Origin: [Empedobacter] haloabium
GTDB lineage: Bacteria > Pseudomonadota > Gammaproteobacteria > Burkholderiales > Burkholderiaceae_D
Direction of reading: 5' to 3'
Assembly (NCBI GenBank): GCA_008011715.2
Contig: CP136508.1
Span: 5,890,001 to 5,954,000, forward strand
Length of the DNA: 64,000 bases
The notes beneath the pieces were generated by a model. That model was given only the letters and a program-made list of their open reading frames with translations. It did not search any database and was not told where the DNA came from. Both the position numbers and the translations under genes were made by a program. Position 1 is the first letter of the stretch, and every line of letters begins with the position of its first letter. Positions 52,881 through 61,205 of this stretch are shown piece by piece.

Positions 52881-54503
52881 TTAGCCGCTGATGGTGCCGT
52901 CCTCGACGGCTGCGGTGTAGTCGCCGCGGCTCAGCAGGCCGTCGTGCTTGCCGGTGACGGCGGATTCCATCTTCTTGAACAGCTCGCCGTTGTTCTCCAT
53001 CATCTTCTGCGCGGCCAGCTGCACTTCTTCCGGCACCTGCACGGTGTTGCCGTTCTTGTCCTTGGCATAGCCGGTCTCGGCCATCATCTTCAGGTTCTCG
53101 AGGGACAACAGGCCGATGTCCTTGTCCTTCTGGAACGCGTCGATGGTCTTGGCGGCCGCGGCATCGGTCGGCAGGCCGTCCGGCGAGAACTCGCTTGGGG
53201 CCGGGGCGCTGCGCGTGCCCGTGTTTTTCGAGATGGTGCCGTCCTTGATGGCCTCGTCGTAGTCGCCCTGGCCCAGCTTGCCGTCGTGCTTGCCGTCGGT
53301 GGCGGCCTCCAGCTTCTTGAACAGCTCGCCGTTGTTTTCCATCATCTTCTGCGCGGCCAGCTGCACTTCTTCCGGCACCTGCACCGTGTTGCCGTTCTTG
53401 TCCTTGGCGTAGCCGGTCTCGGCCATCATTTTCAGGTTGTCGACGGACAGCAGGCCGATGTCCTTGTCCTTCTGGAACTGGTTGATGGTTTTCGCGGCCG
53501 ACGAGTCCGACGGCAGGCCGTCGGTCTGGCCGCCCCATTGCGTGCTGTCCGGGCCGCCGAACGTGACGGTTTCCTTGCCGCTGTCCTTGCCGATGCTGCC
53601 GTCCTTCAGCGCCTCGCCGAAGTCGCCCTGGCCCAGCAGGCCGTCGTGCTTGCCATTCGTGGCGGACTCCAGCTTCTTGAACAGCTCGCCGTTGTTCTCC
53701 ATCATGCGCTGGGCGGCGCCCTGCACTTCTTCCGGCACCTGCTTCAGGTTGCCGTCCTTGTCCTTGCAGTAGCCGGTCTCGGCCATCATCTTGAGGTTCT
53801 CGACGGACAACAGGCCGATGTCGTTTTCCTTCTGGAAGTCGTTGATCGTCTTGGCGGCACCGTATTCGGACGGGCGCGTGGTGGCGATATTGCCGTTCAT
53901 GATGGCGTTCAGGAAGTCGGCCGGCGACAGGCCGCGCTCGCCGGTGCCGCGCGTCTCGCCGCCGCCGTTCTTCGAGATGGTGCCGTCCTTGATGGCGTTG
54001 CCATAGTCGCCCTGGCCCAGCTGGCCGTCGTGTTTGCCGTCCGTGGCCGATTCCAGTTTCTTGAACAGCTCGCCGTTATTGGCCATCATGCGCTGCGCGG
54101 CCAGCTGCACTTCCTCGGGCACCTGGAAGGTCTTGCCGTCCTTGCCCGTGCAATAGCCGGTCTCGGCCATCTTCTGCATCTGCTCGACGGACAAGAGGCC
54201 GATGTCGTGCTCTTTCTGGAAGTTGTTGATCGTCTTCGCGGCGCTCGATTCGGACGGCAGGCGGCTCTCGTCGTCGACACCCAGGATGTTCTTGGCCATG
54301 GCCTTGATCCAGGACGGCACCTGCATGTCGTCGATGGCGTCGGCCAGCGATTCCTTATTGCCCTGCGGGATGTGGTGGCCGTGCGAGATATCGTGGCAAT
54401 CCGACCCGCCGTCGCCGCCGCGCGGCTTGAACGAGCCGCCGTAGAAGGGATCGGAGGTGGTATAGGTTGTGGTGGTAGTGGTCGTCGTGATCGTCGCTGA
54501 CAT
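52881..54503 (-). CDS. NolX/HrpF-type four-repeat protein with EF-hand-like loops, probable type III cargo
   Basis: A 540-residue protein. After a Thr-rich start (MSATI then eight Thr) and a His/Gly region, about 90 residues are repeated four times (approximately 88-177, 216-305, 336-425, 450-539). The repeat reads AAKTIN-F-K-DIGLLS, then MAETGY, QVPEEVQ-AA, MM-NNGELFKK and ESATDGKHDG-LGQGDY. These resemble the repeats of NolX/HrpF/PopF translocators. DGKHDGxLGxGD has spacing of an EF-hand loop (Asp 1, Asp 5, Gly 6, Leu 8, Asp 12). The membrane-inserting region of true translocators is not seen. An HrpL-type box 72 bases before ATG 54503 supports secretion. GGAG-like ribosome site (CCGGAGAAAAC). 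Confidence 0.82.
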   Translation of the reverse strand: MSATITTTTTTTTYTTSDPFYGGSFKPRGGDGGSDCHDISHGHHIPQGNKESLADAIDDMQVPSWIKAMAKNILGVDDESRLPSESSAAKTINNFQKEHDIGLLSVEQMQKMAETGYCTGKDGKTFQVPEEVQLAAQRMMANNGELFKKLESATDGKHDGQLGQGDYGNAIKDGTISKNGGGETRGTGERGLSPADFLNAIMNGNIATTRPSEYGAAKTINDFQKENDIGLLSVENLKMMAETGYCKDKDGNLKQVPEEVQGAAQRMMENNGELFKKLESATNGKHDGLLGQGDFGEALKDGSIGKDSGKETVTFGGPDSTQWGGQTDGLPSDSSAAKTINQFQKDKDIGLLSVDNLKMMAETGYAKDKNGNTVQVPEEVQLAAQKMMENNGELFKKLEAATDGKHDGKLGQGDYDEAIKDGTISKNTGTRSAPAPSEFSPDGLPTDAAAAKTIDAFQKDKDIGLLSLENLKMMAETGYAKDKNGNTVQVPEEVQLAAQKMMENNGELFKKMESAVTGKHDGLLSRGDYTAAVEDGTISG

Positions 54504-54575
54504 GTTTTCTCCGGACGTGTAAGGCGGCTGGCGCGCCGCCGGGGTTGAGGCCGGCGCTGGTGCTCCGGCAGATAC

Positions 54576-54603
54576 TGAGTGACGGGGACAAGTTGCCGGT
54601 TCC
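54576..54603 (-). promoter_or_regulatory. HrpL-type promoter box for NolX-like gene
   Basis: On the minus strand GGAACC, 15 bases, TCACTCA: perfect -35 part and one mismatch in the -10 part. Lies in the gap after the small-protein cluster, 72 bases before the NolX-like ATG. Confidence 0.72.
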
Positions 54604-54672
54604 ATCAGAACCGAGGGAGAAAACAGCCTTCGCGCGCGCGCGAACGCACGGCCGCGCGGGGCGGCCGCGGCC

Positions 54673-54822
54673 TTACAACGCGGCTTGCGCCGTGTCCTCG
54701 GCCTTCTTGATGAACTTGGTGAAGACGGCGACGTTGTTGACGTCGCTCTTGGCGGCCGCGACGGCCTCCATGTCCCGGATCGCACCGGGCGCACCGCTTC
54801 GATTGACTTTGCTGTCGGCCAC
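54673..54822 (-). CDS. 49-residue small protein, paralogue of 55099-55254
   Basis: GTG start at 54822 with AGGAG 6 bases upstream. The protein contains AIRDMEAVAAAKSDVNN and ends FIKKAEDTAQAAL. It shares the pattern GAI-D-EA-AAKS-VN and K-ED-A with the 51-residue protein at 55099-55254. It is the last of three tiny genes behind one HrpL-type box. It might be a secreted pilin-like or harpin-like subunit or a small chaperone; no family recognised. Confidence 0.6.
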   Translation of the reverse strand: MADSKVNRSGAPGAIRDMEAVAAAKSDVNNVAVFTKFIKKAEDTAQAAL

Positions 54823-54830
54823 GGGCTCTC

Positions 54831-55043
54831 CTACTGCTGGTCGTTGATGGATTTCGCCATCGTGTTGAAGATCTTCAGTTTCGCCAGCGACGACGCCTGC
54901 TGCGACACCCACAACTGGAATTCCATGGCCTGCGCCGCGCCGTGCTGCGCCGCGTCGCCCAGCGGCGTGGCCACGGTGCGCGCCATCGCCGGCCCGGGCT
55001 GCGCGGTGGCGATGCCGGCCTTTGCGTTCAGATACGTGCTCAT
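54831..55043 (-). CDS. 70-residue small helical protein
   Basis: Strong ribosome site (AGGAGG, 5 bases before ATG 55043). The second half is an amphipathic helix ending SLAKLKIFNTMAKSINDQQ, reminiscent of the C-terminal helix of polymerising type III needle or rod proteins. The stop is 8 bases before the next small gene, so the three are co-transcribed. Unlike its two neighbours in sequence. Candidate filament, needle or harpin-like component; unproven. Confidence 0.6.
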   Translation of the reverse strand: MSTYLNAKAGIATAQPGPAMARTVATPLGDAAQHGAAQAMEFQLWVSQQASSLAKLKIFNTMAKSINDQQ

Positions 55044-55098
55044 CGCATCCTCCTGATGCGGACCGCACCGGACCCGGTGCGATCCACTGTGACAGTGC

Positions 55099-55254
55099 TT
55101 AGATCAGGCCCATGGCGTTGTCTTCGCCGGCCTTCTCCATTTTCAGGCGGATGTTGCTGGCGTTGACGGCCGATTTTGCCGCGCCTGCTGCTTCCTGATC
55201 CGCGATCGCGCCTGCTGCGCCCACACCTGCTGCTGCTCCGACTTTACCTGCCAT
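55099..55254 (-). CDS. 51-residue small protein, first of the tiny-gene cluster
   Basis: Ribosome site GGAGG 7 bases before ATG 55254. A small-residue-rich first half (MAGKVGAAAGVGAAGAIADQ) is followed by EAAGAAKSAVNASNIRLKM and EKAGEDNAMGLI, related to the 49-residue protein downstream. An HrpL-type box lies 60 bases upstream. Likely type III-associated; function unknown. Confidence 0.6.
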   Translation of the reverse strand: MAGKVGAAAGVGAAGAIADQEAAGAAKSAVNASNIRLKMEKAGEDNAMGLI

Positions 55255-55314
55255 GTGAACCTCCGTATTGGTTGAGAATTGCCGCCCTGGCTGATTGCTT
55301 CGGGTCGGTAACCA

Positions 55315-55343
55315 TGAGTGGAGGCCCGTCCGCCACAAGTTCC
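55315..55343 (-). promoter_or_regulatory. HrpL-type promoter box for the small-protein cluster
   Basis: On the minus strand GGAACT, 16 bases, CCACTCA. The -10 part is perfect; the T in the -35 part is a known variant of the hrp box. Ends 60 bases before ATG 55254. Confidence 0.75.
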
Positions 55344-55378
55344 ATCGAGCCCGACAATCTTCACCGCACATTCCGCGT

Positions 55379-55407
55379 GGAACCCTGGTGGCCGCATGCC
55401 ACACCCA
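55379..55407 (+). promoter_or_regulatory. HrpL-type promoter box for harpin-like gene
   Basis: GGAACC, 16 bases, ACACCCA: one mismatch in the -10 part. Diverges from the box at 55315-55343, so the 240-bp gap carries back-to-back promoters. Ends 85 bases before ATG 55493. Confidence 0.65.
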
Positions 55408-55492
55408 TTGGGGCATGCGCGGCGCCACGGAGCCCGCGCCGCACGGCGACCGCGTCCGCGGCGCCGCCCACCTCGCACATAAAGGATGCATC

Positions 55493-55900
55493 ATGAACGT
55501 AGGCTTTAATCCAGGCGGTTTCGGCTTCGGCGGTCCACAGGGCTTCATGTCCACCCAGGATTTCTCGAAGGAGCTGAAGAACCAGACCAATGAAGACCTG
55601 ATCAAGGCACTGGGCGATCCGAAGCTGTCGCCGATGGCCAAGGAGCTGATCGGCAAGGAGCTGGAAGAACGCATGAACGCCAAGGGTGCCGAGGGCGCCG
55701 GCGGTGCGGAGGGCGGCGGCGGCGAAGGCGAAGGCGACGACCTGAAAAAACTGCTGAAGAAGCTGCAGGACGGCACCATCTCGTCGGAAGAAATGAAAAA
55801 GCTGGCCGGCATGCTGGGCGTGGACGTGGCCAAGCTGGAAGCGGTCAAGGGCAAGGGAGAGGGCGGTCCGGAAGGCGAAGCCGACATCACGGGCGGCTGA
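55493..55900 (+). CDS. Harpin-like glycine-rich acidic protein
   Basis: A 135-residue protein: glycine-rich start (FNPGGFGFGGPQGF), a charged helix (DFSKELKNQTNEDLIKALG), a Gly/Glu-rich centre, a Lys/Glu helix (DDLKKLLKKLQDGTISSEEMKKLAGML) and an acidic end. It lacks cysteine and aromatic core residues. Small, acidic, glycine-rich and cysteine-free proteins under hrp boxes are typical harpins or Hpa1-like proteins, so it is probably secreted by the type III system. Ribosome site AAAGGA before the ATG. Confidence 0.65.
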   Translation: MNVGFNPGGFGFGGPQGFMSTQDFSKELKNQTNEDLIKALGDPKLSPMAKELIGKELEERMNAKGAEGAGGAEGGGGEGEGDDLKKLLKKLQDGTISSEEMKKLAGMLGVDVAKLEAVKGKGEGGPEGEADITGG

Positions 55901-55969
55901 TCGCGGCCCAGGCCATCGCGCCGCCGCGCCCCGCGCGGCGGCATCCGTCGTTTACTGCCCGGAGACCCC

Positions 55970-56929
55970 ATGAACGCCCCCTTCCAACAGGCGCATCAGC
56001 CGCTGCGCGACGCGCACAATATCTGGTTCTGGCAAACCCTGAATCCCGACCTGACGATTAGCGAAAGGCCGCTGGCGCACACGCCACCGCCCGCCCTGTC
56101 GCACGACCGCGCCCTGGCCGGCACCGTCGCCCGCCTGGCGGCCGACACCGTGCGTGAAGGCTACTTTCAAGCCCCGCCCGTGATCGGACAGGCCGAAGCG
56201 GCCCGGCTGGCGCGGGTGGTGGAAGACCTCGTACAACGCGGCATCCCACCCGTGTTCTGCCTGGTGTATGACGAATTCTGGCGCATGTTTGCCGGCCTCG
56301 ACCCGCTGCTGCGCGTGTTGCTGGGCGACGGCTACCGCACGATGCCCACCGATATCTGGGCCTGGCACGTGCCCGCGCGCGACGGCGCCACCGGCTGGGG
56401 CCCGCACCGCGACCTGCCGCGCCCGGACGCGGTACGCGCCAACGGCCTGCCACGCCTGCTCAATGTATGGTTGCCGCTGACGGACGTGGCGCCGGACAAT
56501 GCCTGCATGTACGTGCTGCCAACCCACCTCGACCCGAATTTCCCCGAGCACGTGGATGGCGGCGAGTTCAGCCTGCGCGACTGGCAGAACATCCGCGCCC
56601 TGCCCGCCCGCGCCGGTAGTCCGCTGGGCTGGAACACGCAGGTGCTGCACTGGGGTGGACGCAGCAGCGGCCGGGCTGCCGTGCCGCGCATCAGCGTGGG
56701 GATCTACTTTCATAGTGCCGATTGCGACTTGCACGCGATGAATCCGGACGTGGCGCGGCAGGGGTTCACGTCGCTGCCGTTCGGGCCTGGGCTGGAGTTG
56801 CCGTTCGCGGCGCGGCTGGAGGCCATTGCGGGTGCCATCTACATGTACAACCGGCGCATTCCAGGCGATTTTCCGACGACCTGGGAGGATGTGTTCGCGT
56901 TTGCGCGGCAGCATCGGCGCGGGGTTTGA
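55970..56929 (+). CDS. Phytanoyl-CoA dioxygenase (PhyH)-like protein
   Basis: A 319-residue protein resembling Fe(II)/2-oxoglutarate oxygenases of the PhyH group: metal ligands likely His-x-Asp in WGPHRDLPRP (near residue 145) and the distal His in NTQVLHWGGRSSG (near residue 227), followed by an Arg (PRISVGIYF). Follows the harpin-like gene by 69 bases on the same strand, perhaps in the same transcript. It could hydroxylate a secreted protein or small molecule, but substrate is unknown. Confidence 0.72.
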   Translation: MNAPFQQAHQPLRDAHNIWFWQTLNPDLTISERPLAHTPPPALSHDRALAGTVARLAADTVREGYFQAPPVIGQAEAARLARVVEDLVQRGIPPVFCLVYDEFWRMFAGLDPLLRVLLGDGYRTMPTDIWAWHVPARDGATGWGPHRDLPRPDAVRANGLPRLLNVWLPLTDVAPDNACMYVLPTHLDPNFPEHVDGGEFSLRDWQNIRALPARAGSPLGWNTQVLHWGGRSSGRAAVPRISVGIYFHSADCDLHAMNPDVARQGFTSLPFGPGLELPFAARLEAIAGAIYMYNRRIPGDFPTTWEDVFAFARQHRRGV

Positions 56930-57032
56930 GCGCCTGGAATCGACGGCAGGCCAGTCTGGCTGCCAGCTCACTGTCGACCTGAGGGTGGCTGCTTCCAGAG
57001 TCACGGAGGTTCTTGCACCCAAAACCGAAGAG

Positions 57033-57063
57033 CAGGGGTCAGATCCGCCGGGTCTGACCCCTG
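57033..57063. terminator. REP-like palindrome acting as bidirectional terminator
   Basis: CAGGGGTCAGATCC and GGGTCTGACCCCTG form a 14-bp stem with one G-T pair and a 3-base loop, followed by TTTTGG on the plus strand. It lies between the convergent PhyH-like gene and effector candidate 1. Third member of the GGGGTC-palindrome family in the window. Confidence 0.7.
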
Positions 57064-57142
57064 TTTTGGTCCCGGGTTGTGGATCGGCGCCAGCACCGAT
57101 CCGTACTCCCCTAACTTGGCGACATGTCGCTCCCCCAGGGAT

Positions 57143-59071
57143 TCAAGGCTTCGGATTATCCGCCGAGAAGTGGCTGGTGCGGCCGAACTGGTCCAGCGTG
57201 ACCTGCCATGCCGTATCGGCCGCCGCGCGCATCGTGTCGCGGCCCTTCTCCGGCGGGAACGACTCGATGAAGCCCTGGTAGTCGGCCACGTAGCGAGACG
57301 GATCGCCGCCCGGCAGGCCGAGATTCAGGTCCAGCGTCTGGTTCAACTGGTTGCCCACCCACATGGCCTCGTGCATCGAGTGGCCGCCGTCATGCGTCAG
57401 GAACATCATCGTCCCCAGCAGCGCGTCCTTGGCGTCGATCCGGCCGCCCTTGTCCAGCATGTGCGCCACCGCGTGCAGGACGATATTGGTCGATCCGGAC
57501 ACGCCGCTGACGAATGGCGCGCCCTGTTGCAGCGCGCGGCGCAGTTCGGGGCTGGTCTCGTCCAGCTTCGGCCGGTTGCGGTCGCCCGGGTGCATGGCCG
57601 CCTCCGCCACCGGCGTGCGCACGGTCATCGGCTGGTGATGCGACGTGATGCCGGCCTTCGGCGCGATGCGGTTCGGGTTCGGCGCCGACTCCGTCTCGCG
57701 CGCGGACGCGGGGCCGACGACGTCACGGTAGTTGACGTTGGCATCCCGCATCCAGGGCGCGCCGGCGCCCATGCACAGCGACATCTTGACGGTCAGGTAG
57801 GGCACGGCGATGCAGTCGGCGCCGGTCTCCTTGGGGGCGCGCAGCAGGTTTTTCAGCGCACGCAGCTCGTGGCCGGGCGCGGCCTGGAAGAACGCCTCCA
57901 GTTCGGGCGCCTGGGCCTGCCAGCCGCGGCGTTCGTGCCGCATCATGTTCTGCACCGCCACCGCCGCCTGTTCCTGCTCGTGCGGCTGCAGGCGCGACAG
58001 CGCCCGGTCCAGGTGCCCGGCAAGGGCTTCCATGCTGTCCTTGACGCTGTCCGGCGGGTTGCGTACCAGCTCGTTGATCAGCACGGACTCCAGCGCCCGG
58101 CCATAGACATTGTCGTGCAGCTGGGTCGCGTGGTCCGGCAGCGCCGACGGATGCGGAATATCGTCGGCCAGGCCGCGCGCCAGCCGCGCCAGGTCGCGCA
58201 GGCCGCGCTGCGCGCAATCGTCGCTCACTTCGGTCAGCCATTGCTTGGTCTGGCCGAAGCTCAGGCGGTGCTGCATGACCCGGTCCATCGTCTCGAAGCC
58301 CAGCTCGCGCAGGAAAGCCTTGTGTTCAGGACGGGCATGCTGGCGCGCGTGCCGGATCTCGTAGCCCAGGTGGGTCATGCAGTCCATCGGCATGCGCCCC
58401 GTCATGCGCTCGGCACGGGAAGGACCGATACGCTGCGTGACATGCGCGTGCACCGCTTCGCTGACGGCCTTCATCATGCGGCCGAACGTGCCGGCGGTCA
58501 GCCGGTTGTTGGGGTTCGACAGGAAGTCGCGCGCGCGCTCGATTTCAGCGCCGGCACGGGTGCCGTGCAAGCCGAATTCGCGCTCGGTATTGGCCAGCAG
58601 CGTCAGCGCGGCCTGCCGGGCCTTGGCTTCGCCGCGATGCACTTCGTTCACGGGCATGCTGGCGTCGGTGTACAGGCTGAGCTTGACCGGCGCATCGCCG
58701 CCGACCTGGGCCTGCCCCAGCCGCGGATCGCCCTGGCGCTGCGACTGGCCCAGCACGAGGAAGGACTCGATATCCTCCAGGTTGGCCTTGGTGTTCCAGT
58801 CGACCGTGTCCAGCACCGTCGTGCGCGGCCCGATGACGGGCGCCGCCGGCTCGGCCGGCGCGGCCGGGCGTGCAGACGAGCTGGCGCCGGCCTGACGCTG
58901 CAGCGGATGGGTGCCGCTGTGGCGCGGCGCCGACGAGCGTGGTGGCGGCCCACCGGGCGCGGGCGCGGGTGCGCGCTGCCGGCCCGCCTGTGGCGGCGGT
59001 GCGTGATGCGGATCGTTGACGGGGAAGCCATGCGGAACATGGCCGCCCCCTCCATGCGTGCGATTGAACAT
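57143..59071 (-). CDS. Effector candidate 1 (paralogue of 59179-61146)
   Basis: A 642-residue protein. The first 80 residues are rich in P, A, H, G and R, as in type III secretion signals. The remainder is helical with conserved-looking islands: HATQLHDNVYGRALESVLINEL, KETGADCIAVPYLTVKMSL, NPNRIAPKAGITSHHQPMTV, GAPFVSGVSGSTNIVLHAVAHM and MMFLTHDGGHSMHEAMWVGN. The Cys and several His in these islands would suit a hydrolase or transferase site. No family was recognised; the Ser-Gly-Ser-Thr-Asn and Cys/His layout could be compared with HopX/AvrPphE. An HrpL-type box lies 55 bases upstream. Ribosome site GGAGAGAC. Confidence 0.75.
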   Translation of the reverse strand: MFNRTHGGGGHVPHGFPVNDPHHAPPPQAGRQRAPAPAPGGPPPRSSAPRHSGTHPLQRQAGASSSARPAAPAEPAAPVIGPRTTVLDTVDWNTKANLEDIESFLVLGQSQRQGDPRLGQAQVGGDAPVKLSLYTDASMPVNEVHRGEAKARQAALTLLANTEREFGLHGTRAGAEIERARDFLSNPNNRLTAGTFGRMMKAVSEAVHAHVTQRIGPSRAERMTGRMPMDCMTHLGYEIRHARQHARPEHKAFLRELGFETMDRVMQHRLSFGQTKQWLTEVSDDCAQRGLRDLARLARGLADDIPHPSALPDHATQLHDNVYGRALESVLINELVRNPPDSVKDSMEALAGHLDRALSRLQPHEQEQAAVAVQNMMRHERRGWQAQAPELEAFFQAAPGHELRALKNLLRAPKETGADCIAVPYLTVKMSLCMGAGAPWMRDANVNYRDVVGPASARETESAPNPNRIAPKAGITSHHQPMTVRTPVAEAAMHPGDRNRPKLDETSPELRRALQQGAPFVSGVSGSTNIVLHAVAHMLDKGGRIDAKDALLGTMMFLTHDGGHSMHEAMWVGNQLNQTLDLNLGLPGGDPSRYVADYQGFIESFPPEKGRDTMRAAADTAWQVTLDQFGRTSHFSADNPKP

Positions 59072-59126
59072 TGTCTCTCCTGTGCTCTCGGGTTGTCGGC
59101 CCCACCCGGTTGGGGAACTACGCAGG

Positions 59127-59154
59127 TGAGTGGAGCGGGATGGCAAATGGTTCG
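59127..59154 (-). promoter_or_regulatory. HrpL-type promoter box for effector candidate 1
   Basis: On the minus strand CGAACC, 15 bases, CCACTCA: one mismatch in the -35 part. The same form precedes the paralogue, including an ATTTGCC directly after the -35 part. Confidence 0.7.
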
Positions 59155-59178
59155 GCGCGTGCGACCGGGCGCGCCCGC

Positions 59179-61146
59179 TCAAGCCGGATTTTGCGGCGAG
59201 AAGTGGCTGGTGCGGCCGAACTGGTCGAGGGTCTGCTGCCAGGCCATATCGGCAGCCTCCCGCAGCGTGTCGCCACCCTGATCGAGAGGGAACGAATCGA
59301 TGAAGCCGCGGTAATCGGCCACATACTGAGAACGGTCGCCACCCGGCAATCCGAGGTCCAGTGCCAGGTGCTGGTTCAGCTGGTTACCGACCCACATGGC
59401 CTCGTGCATCGAATGGCCGCCGTCATGGGTCAGGAACATCATCGTGCCCAGCAATGCGTCCTTCGCGTCGACCTGGGATGTCTGCCGCATGTTCGCCACC
59501 GCGTGCATGACGATATTGGTCGAACCCGACACGCCGCTGACGAAGGGCGCGCCGTGCTCGAGTGCCTTGAGCAGCTCCGGGCTGGGCAGTTCCAGCTTGG
59601 GCCGGTTGCGGTCCCCTGGATGCATGGCGGCTTCGTGCGGCGGTGTCGCGACGGTAATGGGCTGGTGATGCGCGGTGATGCCGGCCTTCGGCGCGATCCG
59701 GTTCGGGTTCGGTATCGTATTCGTCTCGCGCGCCGCGGCAGGGCCGACGACGGTGCCATAGTTGCGGTTGGCGTCTTCCATCCATGTTGCCGCACCGCCT
59801 TTCGCCATCAACACAGACAACTTGACAGTAAGGAAAGGTATCGCGAGGCAGTCGGCGCCTGTGTCCTTGGGCGCGTGCAGTAGTGCCCGCAACGCAGCCA
59901 GTGCATCGGTGGGTGCCGCGTTGACGAAGGCGTGCAGGGCGGGCGACTGCCCTTGCCAGCCGCGCGGCTCTTCCTTTATCCAATGCTGTGCCGACTGCGC
60001 TACCCAGTGCTGCCAAGCGGGCGGCATTCCCGCCAGTTCGCGGCCCAGATGCATGCTCAGCGCCATCATGCTGTTTTTCACGCCCTCTGGCGGGTTGTGC
60101 ACCAGATGGTTGATCAGCGAGGACTCCAACGCCCGGCCATACACATTGTCGTGCAGCTGGGTGGCATGGTGCCGCAGCTGGGCTATTCGGGGGTCCGGTG
60201 CGCCGGGGGCGGCGGGTCTGGCGGGCCCGGGAATGGCGTTTGCCAACTGGTCCGCCAGGCCGGCGAGCTCTTGCAGCCCTTGCCCTTCGCACCGTTGCCG
60301 CACGTCCGCCAGCCACTGCCTGGTCGCACCGAAGTCCAGCTCGTGGCGCAACACGCGCGTCATCGTCTCGCTGCCCAGATCCCTCAGGAACGCGACCTGT
60401 GCCTGGTTGGCACCGCCTTGCGCCGCGCGCAGGGCATGGCCGAGATGGGCCATGCAGTCCATCGGCATGCGGCTGGTGGTGCGCTCCGCACGCGACGGCG
60501 CGAGCTCCCGCGACAGTTGCGCGGCCACCGCCTCGCTGACGGTCTTCATCATGTCGGCGAAGGTTTCCGCATTGAGCTCGTGGTCCGGGTCGGCCAGCAG
60601 ATCGCGCTGCCGTTGTATTTCCTGGCCCGCATCGGTGCCGGCCAGGTGGAACTCGCGCTCCGTATTATCGAGCAGGGACAGCGCCGCCGTGCGCGCTTTC
60701 GCATGCCGCGCCGCCAGTTCCTGATCGGACAAAGGCTTGCCTTGCACGCCAAGCCGGGTAAGCGGATTGCCTGCGACCCGGGCCGGCCCCAGGCGCGGGT
60801 CCCAGCGATGGAAGTCGCGTGCGAGCATCAGCTGGGTGCCGAGTTCCTTCAAGTTTTCCTTGCTGTTCCAGCCCACGGTGTCCAATACGGTCGAGCGCGG
60901 GCCGATGACGAGCCTGCCTGGCTGGGGTGACGTCATCGGCCGCAGCGGGCCGCGGCTGGCCGAGCTCGCGTGCTGGCGCTGCAGCGGATGAGGGCCGTTG
61001 GGTGGGAGTGCGCTCACATGCGGCGGTTGTCCACCAGCCGCCTGGACCGGCCCTGGCTGGGCCGGCTGGGCCGGCGCATGGTTTGGACCAGCTGCCGGAA
61101 AGCCATGGGGGATCTGGGCTGTCCCACTGTGCGTCGGGTTCAACAT
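59179..61146 (-). CDS. Effector candidate 2 (paralogue of 57143-59071)
   Basis: A 655-residue protein collinear with candidate 1. It has a P/A/Q-rich N-terminus (start MLNPTHSGTAQIPHGF versus MFNRTHGGGGHVPHGF), then the same islands, such as VIGPRSTVLDTVGWNSKENL, HATQLHDNVYGRALESSLINHL, GADCLAIPFLTVKLSV, GVSGSTNIVMHAVANM, MMFLTHDGGHSMHEAMWVGN and a C-terminal LDQFGRTSHFS. Cys and His positions are kept, which argues for shared catalytic function. Tandem duplication is likely. HrpL-type box 59 bases upstream. Confidence 0.75.
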   Translation of the reverse strand: MLNPTHSGTAQIPHGFPAAGPNHAPAQPAQPGPVQAAGGQPPHVSALPPNGPHPLQRQHASSASRGPLRPMTSPQPGRLVIGPRSTVLDTVGWNSKENLKELGTQLMLARDFHRWDPRLGPARVAGNPLTRLGVQGKPLSDQELAARHAKARTAALSLLDNTEREFHLAGTDAGQEIQRQRDLLADPDHELNAETFADMMKTVSEAVAAQLSRELAPSRAERTTSRMPMDCMAHLGHALRAAQGGANQAQVAFLRDLGSETMTRVLRHELDFGATRQWLADVRQRCEGQGLQELAGLADQLANAIPGPARPAAPGAPDPRIAQLRHHATQLHDNVYGRALESSLINHLVHNPPEGVKNSMMALSMHLGRELAGMPPAWQHWVAQSAQHWIKEEPRGWQGQSPALHAFVNAAPTDALAALRALLHAPKDTGADCLAIPFLTVKLSVLMAKGGAATWMEDANRNYGTVVGPAAARETNTIPNPNRIAPKAGITAHHQPITVATPPHEAAMHPGDRNRPKLELPSPELLKALEHGAPFVSGVSGSTNIVMHAVANMRQTSQVDAKDALLGTMMFLTHDGGHSMHEAMWVGNQLNQHLALDLGLPGGDRSQYVADYRGFIDSFPLDQGGDTLREAADMAWQQTLDQFGRTSHFSPQNPA

Positions 61147-61205
61147 CGTGTCTCCATCCTGTGCCTGCGGGTCGCCAACCCCACCCGTTCGGGGCATTAC
61201 GCCGA

